From assembly GCF_900129835.1 (NCBI RefSeq), contig NZ_FQXA01000004.1, forward strand, positions 124,001 through 188,000: DNA of 64,000 nucleotides, written 5' to 3'. The translations under genes and the position numbers were made by a program. The notes under the pieces were generated by a model, which was not told where the DNA came from, searched no databases, and saw only the letters and a list, made by a program, of their open reading frames with translations. Shown here piece by piece: positions 43,072-53,190 of the stretch (position 1 is its first letter; every line of letters begins with the position of its first letter). This DNA comes from Stutzerimonas xanthomarina DSM 18231 (GTDB lineage: Bacteria > Pseudomonadota > Gammaproteobacteria > Pseudomonadales > Pseudomonadaceae).

Positions 43072-46044
43072 TTGGCCGACACTGATCCTCACCCAATACG
43101 CACGCCTCGCCCCGAGGGGCTCGCCAGGCTTGGTCACTACCTCGCCGGAGTGGTGGGTCGGTTTCTGCTGCCTCGGCGTTTTGAATCGCACTGGCAAGCC
43201 TGGCGCTACTCGGTCACGGCGTTGGATGCGGTCGAAGAGCGGATTCTCATTACCGACTTTGCCGGCGGGCTCCAGTACATCAACAGTTCAGCGGCCGCGA
43301 TGTTCGGCTTGGGCCACCGCGATCTGTCTCGTTATTCGTTGCAGGGATTATTGCCAGCGCTGGCGCCAGAGGCGTTCGACGTCCGCAATGCCGAGGCCGA
43401 GATTGCTCTTGATCCAGTGAGTCTGCTGCAAGATGGCGAGCGACATCTCTATGCGGTGACCCGTCGAGCGTTGCGTCTGAGAAATGAGATACGCCCCTCG
43501 GGCTTTGTCTGGGTCATGCGTGACATCACGCGCGAGCATCTGGCACAGACTGCACTGGAGGAGCGCGAACGCTTCTGGTCCGAGGTGCTGAGAGCGGTGC
43601 CTGACACCCTCTACGTTCAGGATATCCAGAGCGGCAGTCTGGTGTTCAGCAACAGCAATCTCGCCTCCCGGCTGGGCTACAGCGAAGAGGAGCGGGGGGA
43701 GGACGCTAACGCGTTCTGGCCGCGTATCAGCCACCCCGACGATCAGGAATATATCTGGCGCCTGTTGTCTCTGCGCAAGTCGATGCGTGAAGGGGTGGGC
43801 CAGGAGTCGCTGCTGCGCTGGCGTCACCGGGACGGCAGCTGGCGCTGGTTCAGCATCCGTGAGCAGGTGCTGTCACGTGATGATAGCGGCCAGGTCTGGC
43901 GCCTGATCGGCGTGGCCCGCGACGTGACTGCGAATATCGAACACAGCCACTCGCTGCGTGACAGCGAGCGACGCTACCGGATGCTGGCCGGCAGTCTGCA
44001 GGATGTCATTTTCACCACGGACAGCTCGGTCCATATCGACTACATCAGCCCGTCCGTACAGACGGTGTTCGGCTACAGCCCGGAATGGACGATGCGTCAC
44101 GGGCTCGATCGGGTCGTGACCAAGCCGCGCCAAGCTGCGCGCTTCTACGAGCTGATGCGCAGGGTACGCAAGGCCTCGTTCAATCTGGCGGCGCTCACGG
44201 AGCTTGAACAAAGCCTGCACGGTGAGACGCTGTACTTCGACTGCGTCGCTGCGGACGGTCGGCCAGTGGCGATCGAGTTGCGCATCACACTGATCTGGAA
44301 TGAAAACAACCGTTTCGGCGGCGCCTTGTGCGTGGGTCGCGACATCAGCAAGCAGCGCCAGGCGGAGAAAGAACTGCGGCGTGCCGCGACGGTATTCGAG
44401 CATTCCACCGCCGCCATTGTGGTCACAGACCCTGACGGCAATATCGTCCAGGTCAACGACGCGTTTGAACGCATCACCGGGTACGCGAGCGCCGAGATAG
44501 TGGGCAAGCTGCCGGCCACGCTCAGTGCGGATCGTCAGCAGGCCAACCAGATGACATTCGTGCGAGACCAGATCCTTGAAATCGGGAAATGGGAAGGTGA
44601 GCTCTGGCTCAAGCGCAAAGGCGGGGAAGCCTTCCCGTGCTGGATCGGCATTACCGCAGTGCGTGACGCTGATGGCGACCTGGTCAGTTACGTGTGCTTC
44701 TTCAGCGACATGAGTGAACGCAAGGCCAGCGAAAAACGCATTCATCGCCTGGCCTACTACGACAGCCTGACCCAGCTGCCGAACCGTACGTTGTTCCAGG
44801 ACCGTCTGCACAGCAGCCTGCAGCTGGCCGCACGACGAGGCAGCTGGGTGGTGCTGATGTTTCTCGATCTGGATCGTTTCAAACCGATCAACGATTCGCT
44901 CGGACACGCCGCCGGTGACCACATGCTCAAGGACGTCGCAATGCGCCTGGCCTCTTGCGTCGACGAGGACGATACGGTGGCGCGCATGGGCGGTGACGAG
45001 TTCACCTTTCTTCTGCATCCAAGCGCCGACCGCGACGAGGCGCTCACCCGAGCGATTCATGTGGCGGACCGGATTCTGGCCAGCCTGACGGAGCCTTTCG
45101 TGCTTTCCGGGCGGGAATTTTTCGTCACCGCCAGCATTGGCATTGCGCTCAGCCCACAGGACGGCGACGACATCAGCCAGCTGATGAAAAACGCCGACAC
45201 GGCGATGTATCACGCCAAGGAGCGGGGCAAGAATAATTTCCAGTTCTATCAGGCTGAGATGAACGCGCGTGCGTTGGAGCGTCTCGAGCTGGAAAGCGAC
45301 CTGCGGCATGCGCTGGAGCAGCAACAATTCGTGCTGCACTACCAGCCACAGTTTCTTTCCGACGGCAAAACGCTGACGGGCGTCGAGGCTTTGCTGCGCT
45401 GGCAGCATCCGGATCGGGGGCTGGTTCCGCCGGGCGATTTCATCCCGGCATTGGAAGAGCTGGGGCTGGTGGTCGAAGTCGGTGACTGGGTGCTGGGCGA
45501 GGCCTGTCGGCAAATGGCCCGCTGGCAGGCGCAAGGGCTGGCCGTGCAAAAGGTGTCGGTGAATCTCTCCGCGCGGCAATTTTCATCGGGGCGGCTCGGC
45601 CAGCGCATCGCGGCCATCCTGCAGGCCAGCGGAATTGCACCCGGCTGTCTTGAGTTGGAGCTGACCGAGAGCATCCTGATGCAGGATGTCGGCGAGGCGA
45701 TGCGCATTCTTGAGTCACTGAAGCGGCTGGGGCCTTCAATCGCCATCGACGATTTCGGCACCGGCTATTCCTCGCTCAACTACCTCAAGCAGTTTCCGAT
45801 CGATGTGTTGAAGATCGACCGCAGCTTTGTCGATGGCTTGCCTGCGGGCGAACAGGACGCTCAAATTGCCCGGGCAATCATCGCCATGGCGCATAGCCTG
45901 AAGTTGTCGGTGATTGCCGAGGGCGTGGAAACCCAGGCTCAGCTGGATTTCCTGCGCGAGCATGGCTGCGATGAGGTGCAGGGCTTCTATCTGGCCAGAC
46001 CGATGCCGGCCGAGCGGTTACTGGAGATGCTTGGCTCGGCTTGA
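43072..46044 (+). CDS. PAS-GGDEF-EAL cyclic-di-GMP signalling protein
   Basis: The 990-residue product has several PAS/PAC sensor domains in tandem (roughly residues 45-560). A GGDEF domain follows (MGGDEF motif, about residue 640), then an EAL domain with EALLRW, ELTES, DDFGTGYSSL and KIDRSFV. Both catalytic motifs are intact, so it could make and break cyclic-di-GMP. No membrane helix is evident. The start is uncertain: TTG 43072 has GAAAGG 11 bases upstream, but a later GTG is possible. It lies next to glyA and seems to be the first core gene after the island. Confidence 0.85.
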   Translation: MADTDPHPIRTPRPEGLARLGHYLAGVVGRFLLPRRFESHWQAWRYSVTALDAVEERILITDFAGGLQYINSSAAAMFGLGHRDLSRYSLQGLLPALAPEAFDVRNAEAEIALDPVSLLQDGERHLYAVTRRALRLRNEIRPSGFVWVMRDITREHLAQTALEERERFWSEVLRAVPDTLYVQDIQSGSLVFSNSNLASRLGYSEEERGEDANAFWPRISHPDDQEYIWRLLSLRKSMREGVGQESLLRWRHRDGSWRWFSIREQVLSRDDSGQVWRLIGVARDVTANIEHSHSLRDSERRYRMLAGSLQDVIFTTDSSVHIDYISPSVQTVFGYSPEWTMRHGLDRVVTKPRQAARFYELMRRVRKASFNLAALTELEQSLHGETLYFDCVAADGRPVAIELRITLIWNENNRFGGALCVGRDISKQRQAEKELRRAATVFEHSTAAIVVTDPDGNIVQVNDAFERITGYASAEIVGKLPATLSADRQQANQMTFVRDQILEIGKWEGELWLKRKGGEAFPCWIGITAVRDADGDLVSYVCFFSDMSERKASEKRIHRLAYYDSLTQLPNRTLFQDRLHSSLQLAARRGSWVVLMFLDLDRFKPINDSLGHAAGDHMLKDVAMRLASCVDEDDTVARMGGDEFTFLLHPSADRDEALTRAIHVADRILASLTEPFVLSGREFFVTASIGIALSPQDGDDISQLMKNADTAMYHAKERGKNNFQFYQAEMNARALERLELESDLRHALEQQQFVLHYQPQFLSDGKTLTGVEALLRWQHPDRGLVPPGDFIPALEELGLVVEVGDWVLGEACRQMARWQAQGLAVQKVSVNLSARQFSSGRLGQRIAAILQASGIAPGCLELELTESILMQDVGEAMRILESLKRLGPSIAIDDFGTGYSSLNYLKQFPIDVLKIDRSFVDGLPAGEQDAQIARAIIAMAHSLKLSVIAEGVETQAQLDFLREHGCDEVQGFYLARPMPAERLLEMLGSA

Positions 46045-46171
46045 ACAGCCCGCTTGCGGCGGTCCGATTCATGTTGCAGATGACCATGCTTCATACCCGC
46101 GTTCCGGCGGATGAGGTAGAATCCGCGCCTCTCTTTATTACCGCCAGCTGATTCTCAGGGGACTGCCAACC

Positions 46172-47425
46172 ATGTTCAGCCGTGATTTGACCCTCGCCCG
46201 TTTCGACGCCGATCTCTTCGCTGCCATGGAGCAGGAAGCCAAGCGTCAGGAAGACCACATCGAGCTGATCGCCTCGGAGAACTACACCAGCCCGGCGGTG
46301 ATGGAAGCCCAGGGGTCGGTCCTGACCAACAAGTACGCCGAAGGCTATCCGGGCAAGCGCTATTACGGCGGTTGCGAGCACGTCGATGTCGTTGAGCAGT
46401 TGGCCATCGACCGCGCCAAGGAACTGTTCGGCGCCGACTACGCCAACGTCCAGCCGCATGCTGGCTCCCAAGCCAACAGCGCCGTCTACCTCGCCCTTTT
46501 GCAGGCCGGTGACACCATTCTCGGCATGAGCCTGGCCCACGGCGGCCACCTCACCCACGGCGCCAGCGTGTCCTCCTCCGGCAAGCTGTACAACGCGGTG
46601 CAGTACGGCATCAACGACCAGGGCCTGATCGACTACGACGAAGTCGAGCGTCTGGCCGTCGAGCACAAGCCGAAGATGATCGTCGCCGGCTTCTCCGCCT
46701 ATTCGCAGGTGCTGGATTTCGCCCGTTTCCGCGAAATTGCCGACAAGGTCGGTGCTTACCTGTTCGTCGACATGGCCCACGTGGCCGGTCTGGTCGCCGC
46801 TGGCGTCTACCCGAACCCGGTTCCGTTTGCTGATGTCGTCACCACCACCACTCACAAAACCCTGCGCGGACCCCGCGGCGGCCTGATCCTGGCGCGTGCC
46901 AACGCCGAGATTGAAAAAAAGCTTAACTCTGCCGTCTTCCCCGGTGCCCAGGGTGGCCCACTTGAGCACGTTATCGCGGCCAAGGCCGTGTGCTTCAAGG
47001 AAGCGCTGCAGCCTGAGTTCAAGGCCTACCAGCAGCAGGTCGTTAAGAATGCCCAGGCCATGGCTGAAGTGTTCATCCAGCGGGGCTTCGACGTGGTTTC
47101 TGGCGGTACGCAAAACCACCTGTTCCTGCTCAGCCTGATCAAGCAGGACATCACCGGTAAAGATGCGGATGCCGCCCTGGGCAACGCGCATATCACCGTG
47201 AACAAGAACAGCGTACCGAACGACCCGCGTTCGCCGTTCGTGACCTCCGGTCTGCGCATCGGTACCCCGGCCGTGACCACCCGAGGCTTTGGCGAGACTG
47301 AATGCCGTGACCTGGCGGGCTGGATCTGCGACATCCTCGACAACATGGGCGACGAGTCGGTGATCGACGCGGTCCGTGGCAAGGTCGAGGCGGTCTGCGC
47401 CAAGTTCCCGGTCTACGGTAAGTAA
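46172..47425 (+). CDS. glyA: Serine hydroxymethyltransferase
   Basis: This 417-residue PLP enzyme interconverts serine and glycine and supplies one-carbon units to tetrahydrofolate. The motif [13 protein letters not shown] carries the PLP-binding Lys229. The N-terminal [19 protein letters not shown] and [11 protein letters not shown] motifs are also typical. Length and start (ATG 46172) fit the family. A strong terminator follows at 47445. It is a core gene with high GC and regular codon use. Confidence 0.98.
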   Translation: MFSRDLTLARFDADLFAAMEQEAKRQEDHIELIASENYTSPAVMEAQGSVLTNKYAEGYPGKRYYGGCEHVDVVEQLAIDRAKELFGADYANVQPHAGSQANSAVYLALLQAGDTILGMSLAHGGHLTHGASVSSSGKLYNAVQYGINDQGLIDYDEVERLAVEHKPKMIVAGFSAYSQVLDFARFREIADKVGAYLFVDMAHVAGLVAAGVYPNPVPFADVVTTTTHKTLRGPRGGLILARANAEIEKKLNSAVFPGAQGGPLEHVIAAKAVCFKEALQPEFKAYQQQVVKNAQAMAEVFIQRGFDVVSGGTQNHLFLLSLIKQDITGKDADAALGNAHITVNKNSVPNDPRSPFVTSGLRIGTPAVTTRGFGETECRDLAGWICDILDNMGDESVIDAVRGKVEAVCAKFPVYGK

Positions 47426-47444
47426 CACGCTTCATGCAGTAGCG

Positions 47445-47473
47445 AAAGCCCGGCCTTTGCCGGGCTTTTTCGT
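47445..47473 (+). terminator. Rho-independent terminator after glyA
   Basis: AAAGCCCGGC pairs with GCCGGGCTTT around a CTTT loop, and a T-rich tail follows. It is 20 bases after the glyA stop. Confidence 0.9.
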
Positions 47474-47598
47474 TTTCGCGAGGAAGCGCCTGCGTTACGA
47501 CGCGTCAAGGCAAAGTGCCATCCGGCACTGTGCCTGCCAGGCCGCTTGAGTTAAGTTTCACTCACGATTCGCCCGGTTCAGGTCATCGGAGAGGCTCG

Positions 47599-48951
47599 AT
47601 GCAGCTCAAGTACAAGATCGCCGCACTCAGCATTCTGCCCCTGTTGTTGGCCGTTGCAGTGGTCTGTGCGCTGGTGCTGTTTCAGAATCAGCGCCTCGGC
47701 GAGCAGCAGGCGAAACTGATCGAAAGCAGCATCCTGGCGAGCAAGCAGGTCGAACTGAAGCATTACGTCGAAATGGCCTTGAGTACCGTGGCGCCGCTCT
47801 ACGACAGCGGACAGGACGATGAAGAGACTAAACAGAAAGTGCTCGCCGCGCTGGGGCGATTCAGCTTCGGCAGCGATGGCTACTTCTTCGTCTACGACCG
47901 CAGCGGGCGCAACCTGATGCATCCGCGTCAGAGCGAGCTGGTCGGCAAGGATCTGTGGAACATGACCGATCCCAACGGCCTTAAAGTGATCCAGGCGCTC
48001 ATGCAGAGCGCCGAAACGGGTAGCGGTTTTCAGCGCTATGCCTGGCAAAAACCCTCCACCGGACAGTTCGCCGCCAAGCTGGCTTATGTGGTGATGCTCG
48101 AGCGTTGGGGCTGGATGCTGGGGACCGGCATTTATCTCGAGGATGTCGATGAGGCGATCCTGCAGGTGCGCGAAGAGGTTGCCAGTCGCATCCACACCAC
48201 CATGCTGGCCATCGCCGGCGTCGCGCTTGTCGCGGTATTGCTGGTCTTTACCAGCGGCCTCACGCTCAATGTCAGCGAACGAAGGCTGGCCGACCGCAAG
48301 CTTCAATTACTGACCCAGCGCATCGTCAGCTTGCAGGAAGAGGAACGCTCACGTGTTTCCCGAGAGCTGCATGACGGCATCAGCCAACTGCTGGTGTCGA
48401 TCAAGTTCCAGTTCGAGCTGGCCAGCCATGAACTCGCCAGCGGCAATCCCAATGCGCTGGCAACGCTGGATCGCGGCACCGAGCGGCTGGCGGGGGCGAT
48501 TGGCGAGGTGCGACGCATCTCCCATGATCTGCATCCATCGCTGCTCGACACGCTGGGCCTGTCGGCGGCTGTTGGCCAGCTTGTGGCCGAGTTCGAACAG
48601 CGCAGCGGGCTGAAAATGCTATACAGCAACGACCTCGGTGAGAACGATCCTGACGATTCGGTGGCTGTTGCGCTGTTTCGTGTGCTCCAGGAAGCGCTGG
48701 CCAATGTCGAACGTCATGCTGAAGCGCAGTCTGTGCACATCAATCTGGACGGCGACGACGCGTCGGTGCGCCTGCGGGTGAGGGACGACGGCGTCGGCTT
48801 CAATCCGCGCCATCTCGACAGTATCAAGGGCGGCGGCATCGGTCTGCGTAACATCCGCGAACGGGTGGAACACTTCGGTGGGCGTTTTAGCCTGCTGTCA
48901 GAAGCAGGCGGTACCGAACTGGATGTCACCCTGCCGGCACGGGTTGGCTGA
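47599..48951 (+). CDS. Cache-domain sensor histidine kinase (NarX/DegS type)
   Basis: This 450-residue kinase has a membrane helix at about 7-28. A periplasmic single Cache domain (GSDGYFFVYDRSGRNLMHP, about 88-106) follows, then a second helix near 195-218. The cytoplasmic part is a HisKA_3 domain (EEERSRVSRELHDGISQ, His258) and HATPase_c (ALANVERHAEA, GGGIGLRNIRER). ATG 47599 starts the first helix and is preceded by GGAGAGG; the longer frame from 47515 is rejected. Cache domains often sense small organic acids. It is paired with the downstream NarL-type regulator 32 bases away. Confidence 0.9.
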   Translation: MQLKYKIAALSILPLLLAVAVVCALVLFQNQRLGEQQAKLIESSILASKQVELKHYVEMALSTVAPLYDSGQDDEETKQKVLAALGRFSFGSDGYFFVYDRSGRNLMHPRQSELVGKDLWNMTDPNGLKVIQALMQSAETGSGFQRYAWQKPSTGQFAAKLAYVVMLERWGWMLGTGIYLEDVDEAILQVREEVASRIHTTMLAIAGVALVAVLLVFTSGLTLNVSERRLADRKLQLLTQRIVSLQEEERSRVSRELHDGISQLLVSIKFQFELASHELASGNPNALATLDRGTERLAGAIGEVRRISHDLHPSLLDTLGLSAAVGQLVAEFEQRSGLKMLYSNDLGENDPDDSVAVALFRVLQEALANVERHAEAQSVHINLDGDDASVRLRVRDDGVGFNPRHLDSIKGGGIGLRNIRERVEHFGGRFSLLSEAGGTELDVTLPARVG

Positions 48952-48983
48952 ATTATCGAACTTCAATACAAGAGGCCCGCTCG

Positions 48984-49622
48984 ATGAACCCACACGCGTG
49001 TATCAAGGTGGCGCTGATTGACGACCATGCTTTGGTTCGGGACGGCATCCGCGCCCTGCTGATGGCGATTCCCGAACTGGACGTGGTTGGCGAAGCTGGA
49101 AGCGGCGCCGAGGCGCTTGAACTGCTGGATCGTGTCACAGCCGATGTGGTGTTGATGGACATCGGCCTGAAGGACATGAACGGCCTCGAGCTGACGCAGT
49201 CACTGCGCCAGCAGTTTCCGGAGTTGCGCGTGCTGATTCTGAGCATGTACGACAATCAGGAGTACGTGAACACCTCGGTAAAGGTCGGCGCCAGTGGCTA
49301 TGTACTGAAAGACGCACCGTCTCGCGAAATCATTGTTGCGATCCAGGCGATTGCCGCCGGAGGCACCTACTACAGCGAGGGCATCGCCGAAAAGCTGGCC
49401 AGCCGGGGTGCCGAGGAGCGCGAACTCACCCCGCGTGAGCGCGAGGTGCTGCTGATGCTGGCCCAAGGGCATAACAACAAGACCATGGCGCGCGCGCTGG
49501 AAATCAGCGTGCGGACGGTGGAAACCCATCGGCTGAGCATTCGCCGCAAGCTGGATATCGATCGACCGGCGGATCTTATGAAGCACGCCATGGTGCATGG
49601 CTGGCTACCGGGGCAGCATTAA
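48984..49622 (+). CDS. NarL/FixJ-family response regulator
   Basis: This 212-residue response regulator has a receiver domain with DDH near residues 13-15 and phospho-acceptor Asp59 in VLMDIGLKD. The C-terminal LuxR-type helix-turn-helix reads LTPREREVLLMLAQGHNNKTMA ... VRTVETHRLSIRRKL. It lies directly after the Cache kinase gene and should be its partner. The regulon is unknown; carbon-source control is a possibility given the Cache sensor. Confidence 0.9.
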   Translation: MNPHACIKVALIDDHALVRDGIRALLMAIPELDVVGEAGSGAEALELLDRVTADVVLMDIGLKDMNGLELTQSLRQQFPELRVLILSMYDNQEYVNTSVKVGASGYVLKDAPSREIIVAIQAIAAGGTYYSEGIAEKLASRGAEERELTPREREVLLMLAQGHNNKTMARALEISVRTVETHRLSIRRKLDIDRPADLMKHAMVHGWLPGQH

Positions 49623-49725
49623 GCCAAACGCTTGTTCGCGCCTCCCGCCAGATGCGCACTAAAAGCAGGCGGTGTTCCGCGGCGGGTTCTGTAGGATAGG
49701 CCCATCCAATTCTCCGGAACGCGCC

Positions 49726-50187
49726 ATGAGCCACGCCTCTACCAGAATGATTCCGCCGCCACCCTTGGTCTACCTGGCCTTCATTGGTTGTGCTTGGGGA
49801 CTGTCGACATGGCTACCGCTGGACCTGCCTGTACACGAACTGGCGTTCTATGCCGGCTGGGTGTCGATAACGTTGGGCATCGTGCTGATGCTCTGGTCGG
49901 CGCTGGAAATGCATCGCTATCACACCACCATCAACCCCTACGGCAAGCCGAGCAGTTTGTTGCAGAGCGGGCCGTTTCGTTTCTCGCGCAATCCGATCTA
50001 TCTGGCTGACACCTTTATCTATTGCGGCGTCGGGTTGTTGCTGAACAGCATCTGGCCGTGGCTGCTGCTGCCCATGCTTATCCTCTGCATGCAGCGCACC
50101 GTGATCATTCATGAAGAGCACCTGCTGCTGCGATTGTTCGGTGATGATTACCGTATGTACCGTCGTCGTGTACGGCGCTGGATCTGA
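49726..50187 (+). CDS. Isoprenylcysteine methyltransferase-like membrane protein
   Basis: This 153-residue integral membrane protein has three to four helices. It carries the ICMT/PEMT-type C-terminal motifs SGPFRFSRNPIYLAD and EEHLLLRLFGDDYRMYRRRVRRWI. The ATG at 49726 begins MSHAS, with a CGGAACG-type weak site upstream; the longer upstream frame has no support. Such bacterial relatives may methylate lipids or other small molecules, but the substrate is unknown. It stands alone, followed by a PilZ gene 58 bases later. Confidence 0.8.
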   Translation: MSHASTRMIPPPPLVYLAFIGCAWGLSTWLPLDLPVHELAFYAGWVSITLGIVLMLWSALEMHRYHTTINPYGKPSSLLQSGPFRFSRNPIYLADTFIYCGVGLLLNSIWPWLLLPMLILCMQRTVIIHEEHLLLRLFGDDYRMYRRRVRRWI

Positions 50188-50245
50188 GCGGTCGGGTGAT
50201 GGACGTCGCCTATAGTGAAACTGAGGGTTTCGGGGAGTGGACAGG

Positions 50246-50617
50246 ATGAATGAGACAAGCAGCGACCGCCGGCGCTTCCAGCGCTTTGAATTCGATGCCG
50301 AAACGGAGCTGATGCAGGGGCAGCGTCGCTGGCCCGTGCAACTCCACGATCTTTCACTGAGGGGCTTGTTGGTGCACCGCCCAGCTGATTGGGATGCCGA
50401 TCCCGCCCAGCCCTTCGAAGCGCGTATCCGGCTCGCCGATGACGCCGAAGTTCGCATGGAGGTCGAAATGACGCATGGCGAAGGCGAGCTGGTCGGTATG
50501 GTCTGCCGACATATCGATGTCGACTCGATCAGCCACCTGCGGCGGCTGGTCGAGCTCAACCTCGGTGACGAAGCGCTGCTTGAGCGTGAGCTGGCAGCGC
50601 TCGGTGAGCCCCGATAG
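50246..50617 (+). CDS. PilZ-domain protein
   Basis: This 123-residue protein has the PilZ signature for cyclic-di-GMP binding: RRRFQRFEF near the start and DLSLRGLLV (D/NxSxxG) about 30 residues later. It is a single-domain PilZ with no membrane segment. ATG 50246 is preceded by CGGGGAG; the in-frame GTG at 50237 is less likely. It could act as a receptor for the GGDEF/EAL output made elsewhere. It converges with radA. Confidence 0.85.
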   Translation: MNETSSDRRRFQRFEFDAETELMQGQRRWPVQLHDLSLRGLLVHRPADWDADPAQPFEARIRLADDAEVRMEVEMTHGEGELVGMVCRHIDVDSISHLRRLVELNLGDEALLERELAALGEPR

Positions 50618-50624
50618 GCGGTGA

Positions 50625-51986
50625 TTACTCGAACAGCGCATCAAGCGCCTGTTCAAGCCGTGTCACGGCAATAATCTGCAGCCCGGCGGGTGCCTCTTTC
50701 GGCGCGTTGCCCTTGGGCACGATGGCGCGCTTGAAGCCATGCTTGGCGGCTTCCTTCAGCCGTTCCTGGCCGCTGGGCACCGGACGGATCTCGCCGGAAA
50801 GACCAACCTCACCAAACACCAACAGATCGGTATCCAGCGGGCGATTGCGCAGGCTGGAAATCACCGCCGCCATCAGCGCCAGATCCGATGCCGTCTCCAG
50901 CACCTTCACGCCACCCACCACGTTGATAAACACGTCCTGATCGTAGGTGGGAATACCACCGTGGCGATGCAGAACGGCCAGCAGCATGGCCAGGCGGTTC
51001 TGATCGAGTCCCAGGGTGACGCGCCGCGGATTGGCCATATGGCTGGTGTCGACCAGCGCCTGCACCTCGACCAACATCGGCCGGGTGCCTTCCCAGGTGG
51101 CCATGACCACGCTGCCAGGCACCGCTTCCTGCGCACGGGTGAGGAAGATCGCAGAAGGGTTGGTGACTTCCTTCAGACCCTTGTCCGTCATGCCGAACAC
51201 GCCCAGCTCGTTGATCGCACCGAAGCGGTTCTTCACGGCGCGCAGCAGCCGCAAGCGACCGTCCGATTCGCCTTCGAAGTACAGCACCGTGTCGACCATA
51301 TGTTCCAGCACCCTCGGCCCCGCCAGTGCGCCCTCCTTGGTCACGTGACCGACGAGGAAGATCGCCGTGCCACTCTGCTTGGCGTAGCGCACCAGCAGCG
51401 CCGCGCTTTCCCGTACCTGGGCGACGCCGCCGGGCGCTGACTGCAGCTGCTCGGTGAAGATGGTCTGGATCGAGTCGATGACCATCACCTTGGGCTTTTC
51501 CAGTCGTGCAGTGGCAATGATTGATTCGATGCAGGTCTCGGTCATCACCTTGAGCTGGTCCTGCGGCAGGTCCAGGCGGCGTGCACGCATGGCCACCTGC
51601 TGCTGCGATTCCTCGCCGGTCACGTAGAGCGCGGGAAACTGTCGGGCAATGTTGCACAACGTCTGCAGCAGGATGGTTGACTTGCCGATGCCGGGATCAC
51701 CGCCGATCAGCACCACGGAGCCGTCGACCAGTCCGCCGCCGAGTACGCGATCCAGCTCGCCGGAAGCGGTTGAAAAACGCGGCACTTCCTCGACGCTGAC
51801 CTCGGCGAGGGTCTTGATATTGGCTTTCTCTCCGGCCCAGCCAGCGCGGCCACTCGGCGGTGCTGCACCGTCGATGATGGTTTCCACCAGGGTATTCCAG
51901 GCACCACAATCGCCGCATTGGCCAGCCCACTTGGGAAAGGTCGAGCCGCATTCGGTGCAACCATACATGCGCTTGGCCTTGGCCAT
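50625..51986 (-). CDS. radA: DNA repair ATPase RadA
   Basis: This 453-residue RadA/Sms protein acts in recombination and branched DNA processing. It has an N-terminal four-Cys zinc finger (YGCTECGSTF ... CGDCGAW), a Walker A motif (GGDPGIGKST), the RadA-specific KNRFG motif (AVKNRFGA) and a C-terminal Lon-like domain (VGGVKVLETASDLA). ATG 51986 begins MAKAKRMYGC; the longer frame to 52052 is spurious. It ends 7 bases from the PilZ gene, with which it converges. Confidence 0.97.
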   Translation of the reverse strand: MAKAKRMYGCTECGSTFPKWAGQCGDCGAWNTLVETIIDGAAPPSGRAGWAGEKANIKTLAEVSVEEVPRFSTASGELDRVLGGGLVDGSVVLIGGDPGIGKSTILLQTLCNIARQFPALYVTGEESQQQVAMRARRLDLPQDQLKVMTETCIESIIATARLEKPKVMVIDSIQTIFTEQLQSAPGGVAQVRESAALLVRYAKQSGTAIFLVGHVTKEGALAGPRVLEHMVDTVLYFEGESDGRLRLLRAVKNRFGAINELGVFGMTDKGLKEVTNPSAIFLTRAQEAVPGSVVMATWEGTRPMLVEVQALVDTSHMANPRRVTLGLDQNRLAMLLAVLHRHGGIPTYDQDVFINVVGGVKVLETASDLALMAAVISSLRNRPLDTDLLVFGEVGLSGEIRPVPSGQERLKEAAKHGFKRAIVPKGNAPKEAPAGLQIIAVTRLEQALDALFE

Positions 51987-52102
51987 GAGAAACTCCGGGT
52001 CGGATGAGAGGAAGCGCATGATAACGACTGGCTTGATCGACATCAGCCACAAGCACTACGCAAGTCGCGAGACTGTAAACAAATCGAACAGGAGTGAGTC
52101 CC

Positions 52103-52537
52103 ATGCGCCATTTGTTGTTTCTGCACCTGTTGGGTGCCAGCGTCTGGGTGGGTGGTCATTTGGTGCTGTTGTTCAGCGTACTGCCCGGCGCGCTGAAACG
52201 GCGAGATGTCCAGCCGGTACGGGCTTTCGAGCAGCTCTACGAGCGGGTCGGCATTCCGGCCTTGTTGGTCCAGATCGTTACGGGCGTCTGGTTAGCAGGC
52301 AAATGGCTGCCGCATTCGCAGTGGTTCAGCGACTCGCCTATCGCCCATCTGGTCCAGGGCAAGCTGATATTGCTGGCGTTCACGGCGGTGCTGGGCGTTC
52401 ATGCGCGGCTGGCGATTATTCCGAAGCTGGATGCACAGCGCTTGCCGCAACTGGGCGTGCATATCGTGCTCATCACGCTAACCGCCGTGGCGTTTGCCTG
52501 GGTCGGTACGGGATTCAGATTTGGCGGTTTGTTCTAG
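52103..52537 (+). CDS. CopD-family-like small membrane protein
   Basis: This 144-residue integral membrane protein has four helices. Short His-containing helix motifs (LLFLHLLGASVWVGGHLVL and VQGKLILLAFTAVLGVHARL) resemble the CopD/YebZ-like family of copper or heme-linked membrane proteins. AGGAG precedes ATG 52103. It is isolated in the core region and not part of the copper island. A role in copper uptake or heme chemistry is only suggested by the family. Confidence 0.75.
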   Translation: MRHLLFLHLLGASVWVGGHLVLLFSVLPGALKRRDVQPVRAFEQLYERVGIPALLVQIVTGVWLAGKWLPHSQWFSDSPIAHLVQGKLILLAFTAVLGVHARLAIIPKLDAQRLPQLGVHIVLITLTAVAFAWVGTGFRFGGLF

Positions 52538-52710
52538 GCGGTGGTTGCTGAGGTTCAGCTGGTATGGCGGGGCGGGGCGGTGCTAGCGGGCAGGGAGCGA
52601 GGGGCGGAGATAGGCGGGTCGAGAAAGGTTTTTGATGTTCAGCATTCGTCCCGCGACTCATCGCCGATATCTGGCGTGTGGGTGCGGGACGTGCACGGTG
52701 CTGGGCTAGC

Positions 52711-52980
52711 TTAGCCGCCGCAGCCACCGCAGCAGCTGCCGCTTGCGTGCTTGAGTTCGCGGCTGATGTCGTTCTTCAGCGTCACCTGCTCTTGCTTGAG
52801 CGCGCTGAGTGCCTCGTCGTCCAGCGTTACTGCACCGGCTTCGACGCTACGGATTTTCTGGTCCAGCGCTTCATAAGCGTCTGTCTTGCTCGCGAACGAG
52901 GCGTTCTGCTGGCGCAGCTTCAACAGCTGTTCTTGCTTCTCGGGGAAGTCTTTGGCGAGCGCTTGATGTTCAACCTGCAT
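52711..52980 (-). CDS. Small coiled-coil protein of YdcH/DUF465 type with Cys/Gly tail
   Basis: This 89-residue protein has a helical heptad-like middle region (KDFPEKQEQLLKLRQQNASF) typical of short DUF465-like proteins. It ends SCCGGCGG, a Cys/Gly tail that could bind metal or form disulfides. ATG 52980 is chosen over the longer upstream frame, with GGAGAAAC nearby. It has no operon partner and its function is unknown. Confidence 0.75.
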   Translation of the reverse strand: MQVEHQALAKDFPEKQEQLLKLRQQNASFASKTDAYEALDQKIRSVEAGAVTLDDEALSALKQEQVTLKNDISRELKHASGSCCGGCGG

Positions 52981-53190
52981 GGTGTTTCTCCGGGCTGTTT
53001 CTGAAGGTTTGTACATTAGCGGTGTGCCTCGCCATTTCTTATTGATCGCGATCAAGATCAGGCTATGGCACCCTTCCGCCCGTCCTCGGGCAGTCTAGCG
53101 CGGCGGTTGAGCCCGCCTTTGCCTATACTCATCCGAGCCATACGGCCGGCGCTCCAGCCGCACCTTTCAAATTGAATGGGATATCTTCAG

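Noticed and set aside
43873-45579. 568-codon minus-strand frame
   Set aside because: Opposite strand of the GGDEF/EAL gene in high-GC DNA; composition rich in Arg/His and no recognisable domain.
46091-47428. 445-codon minus-strand frame
   Set aside because: Antisense of glyA; the real gene has full PLP-enzyme motifs on the plus strand.
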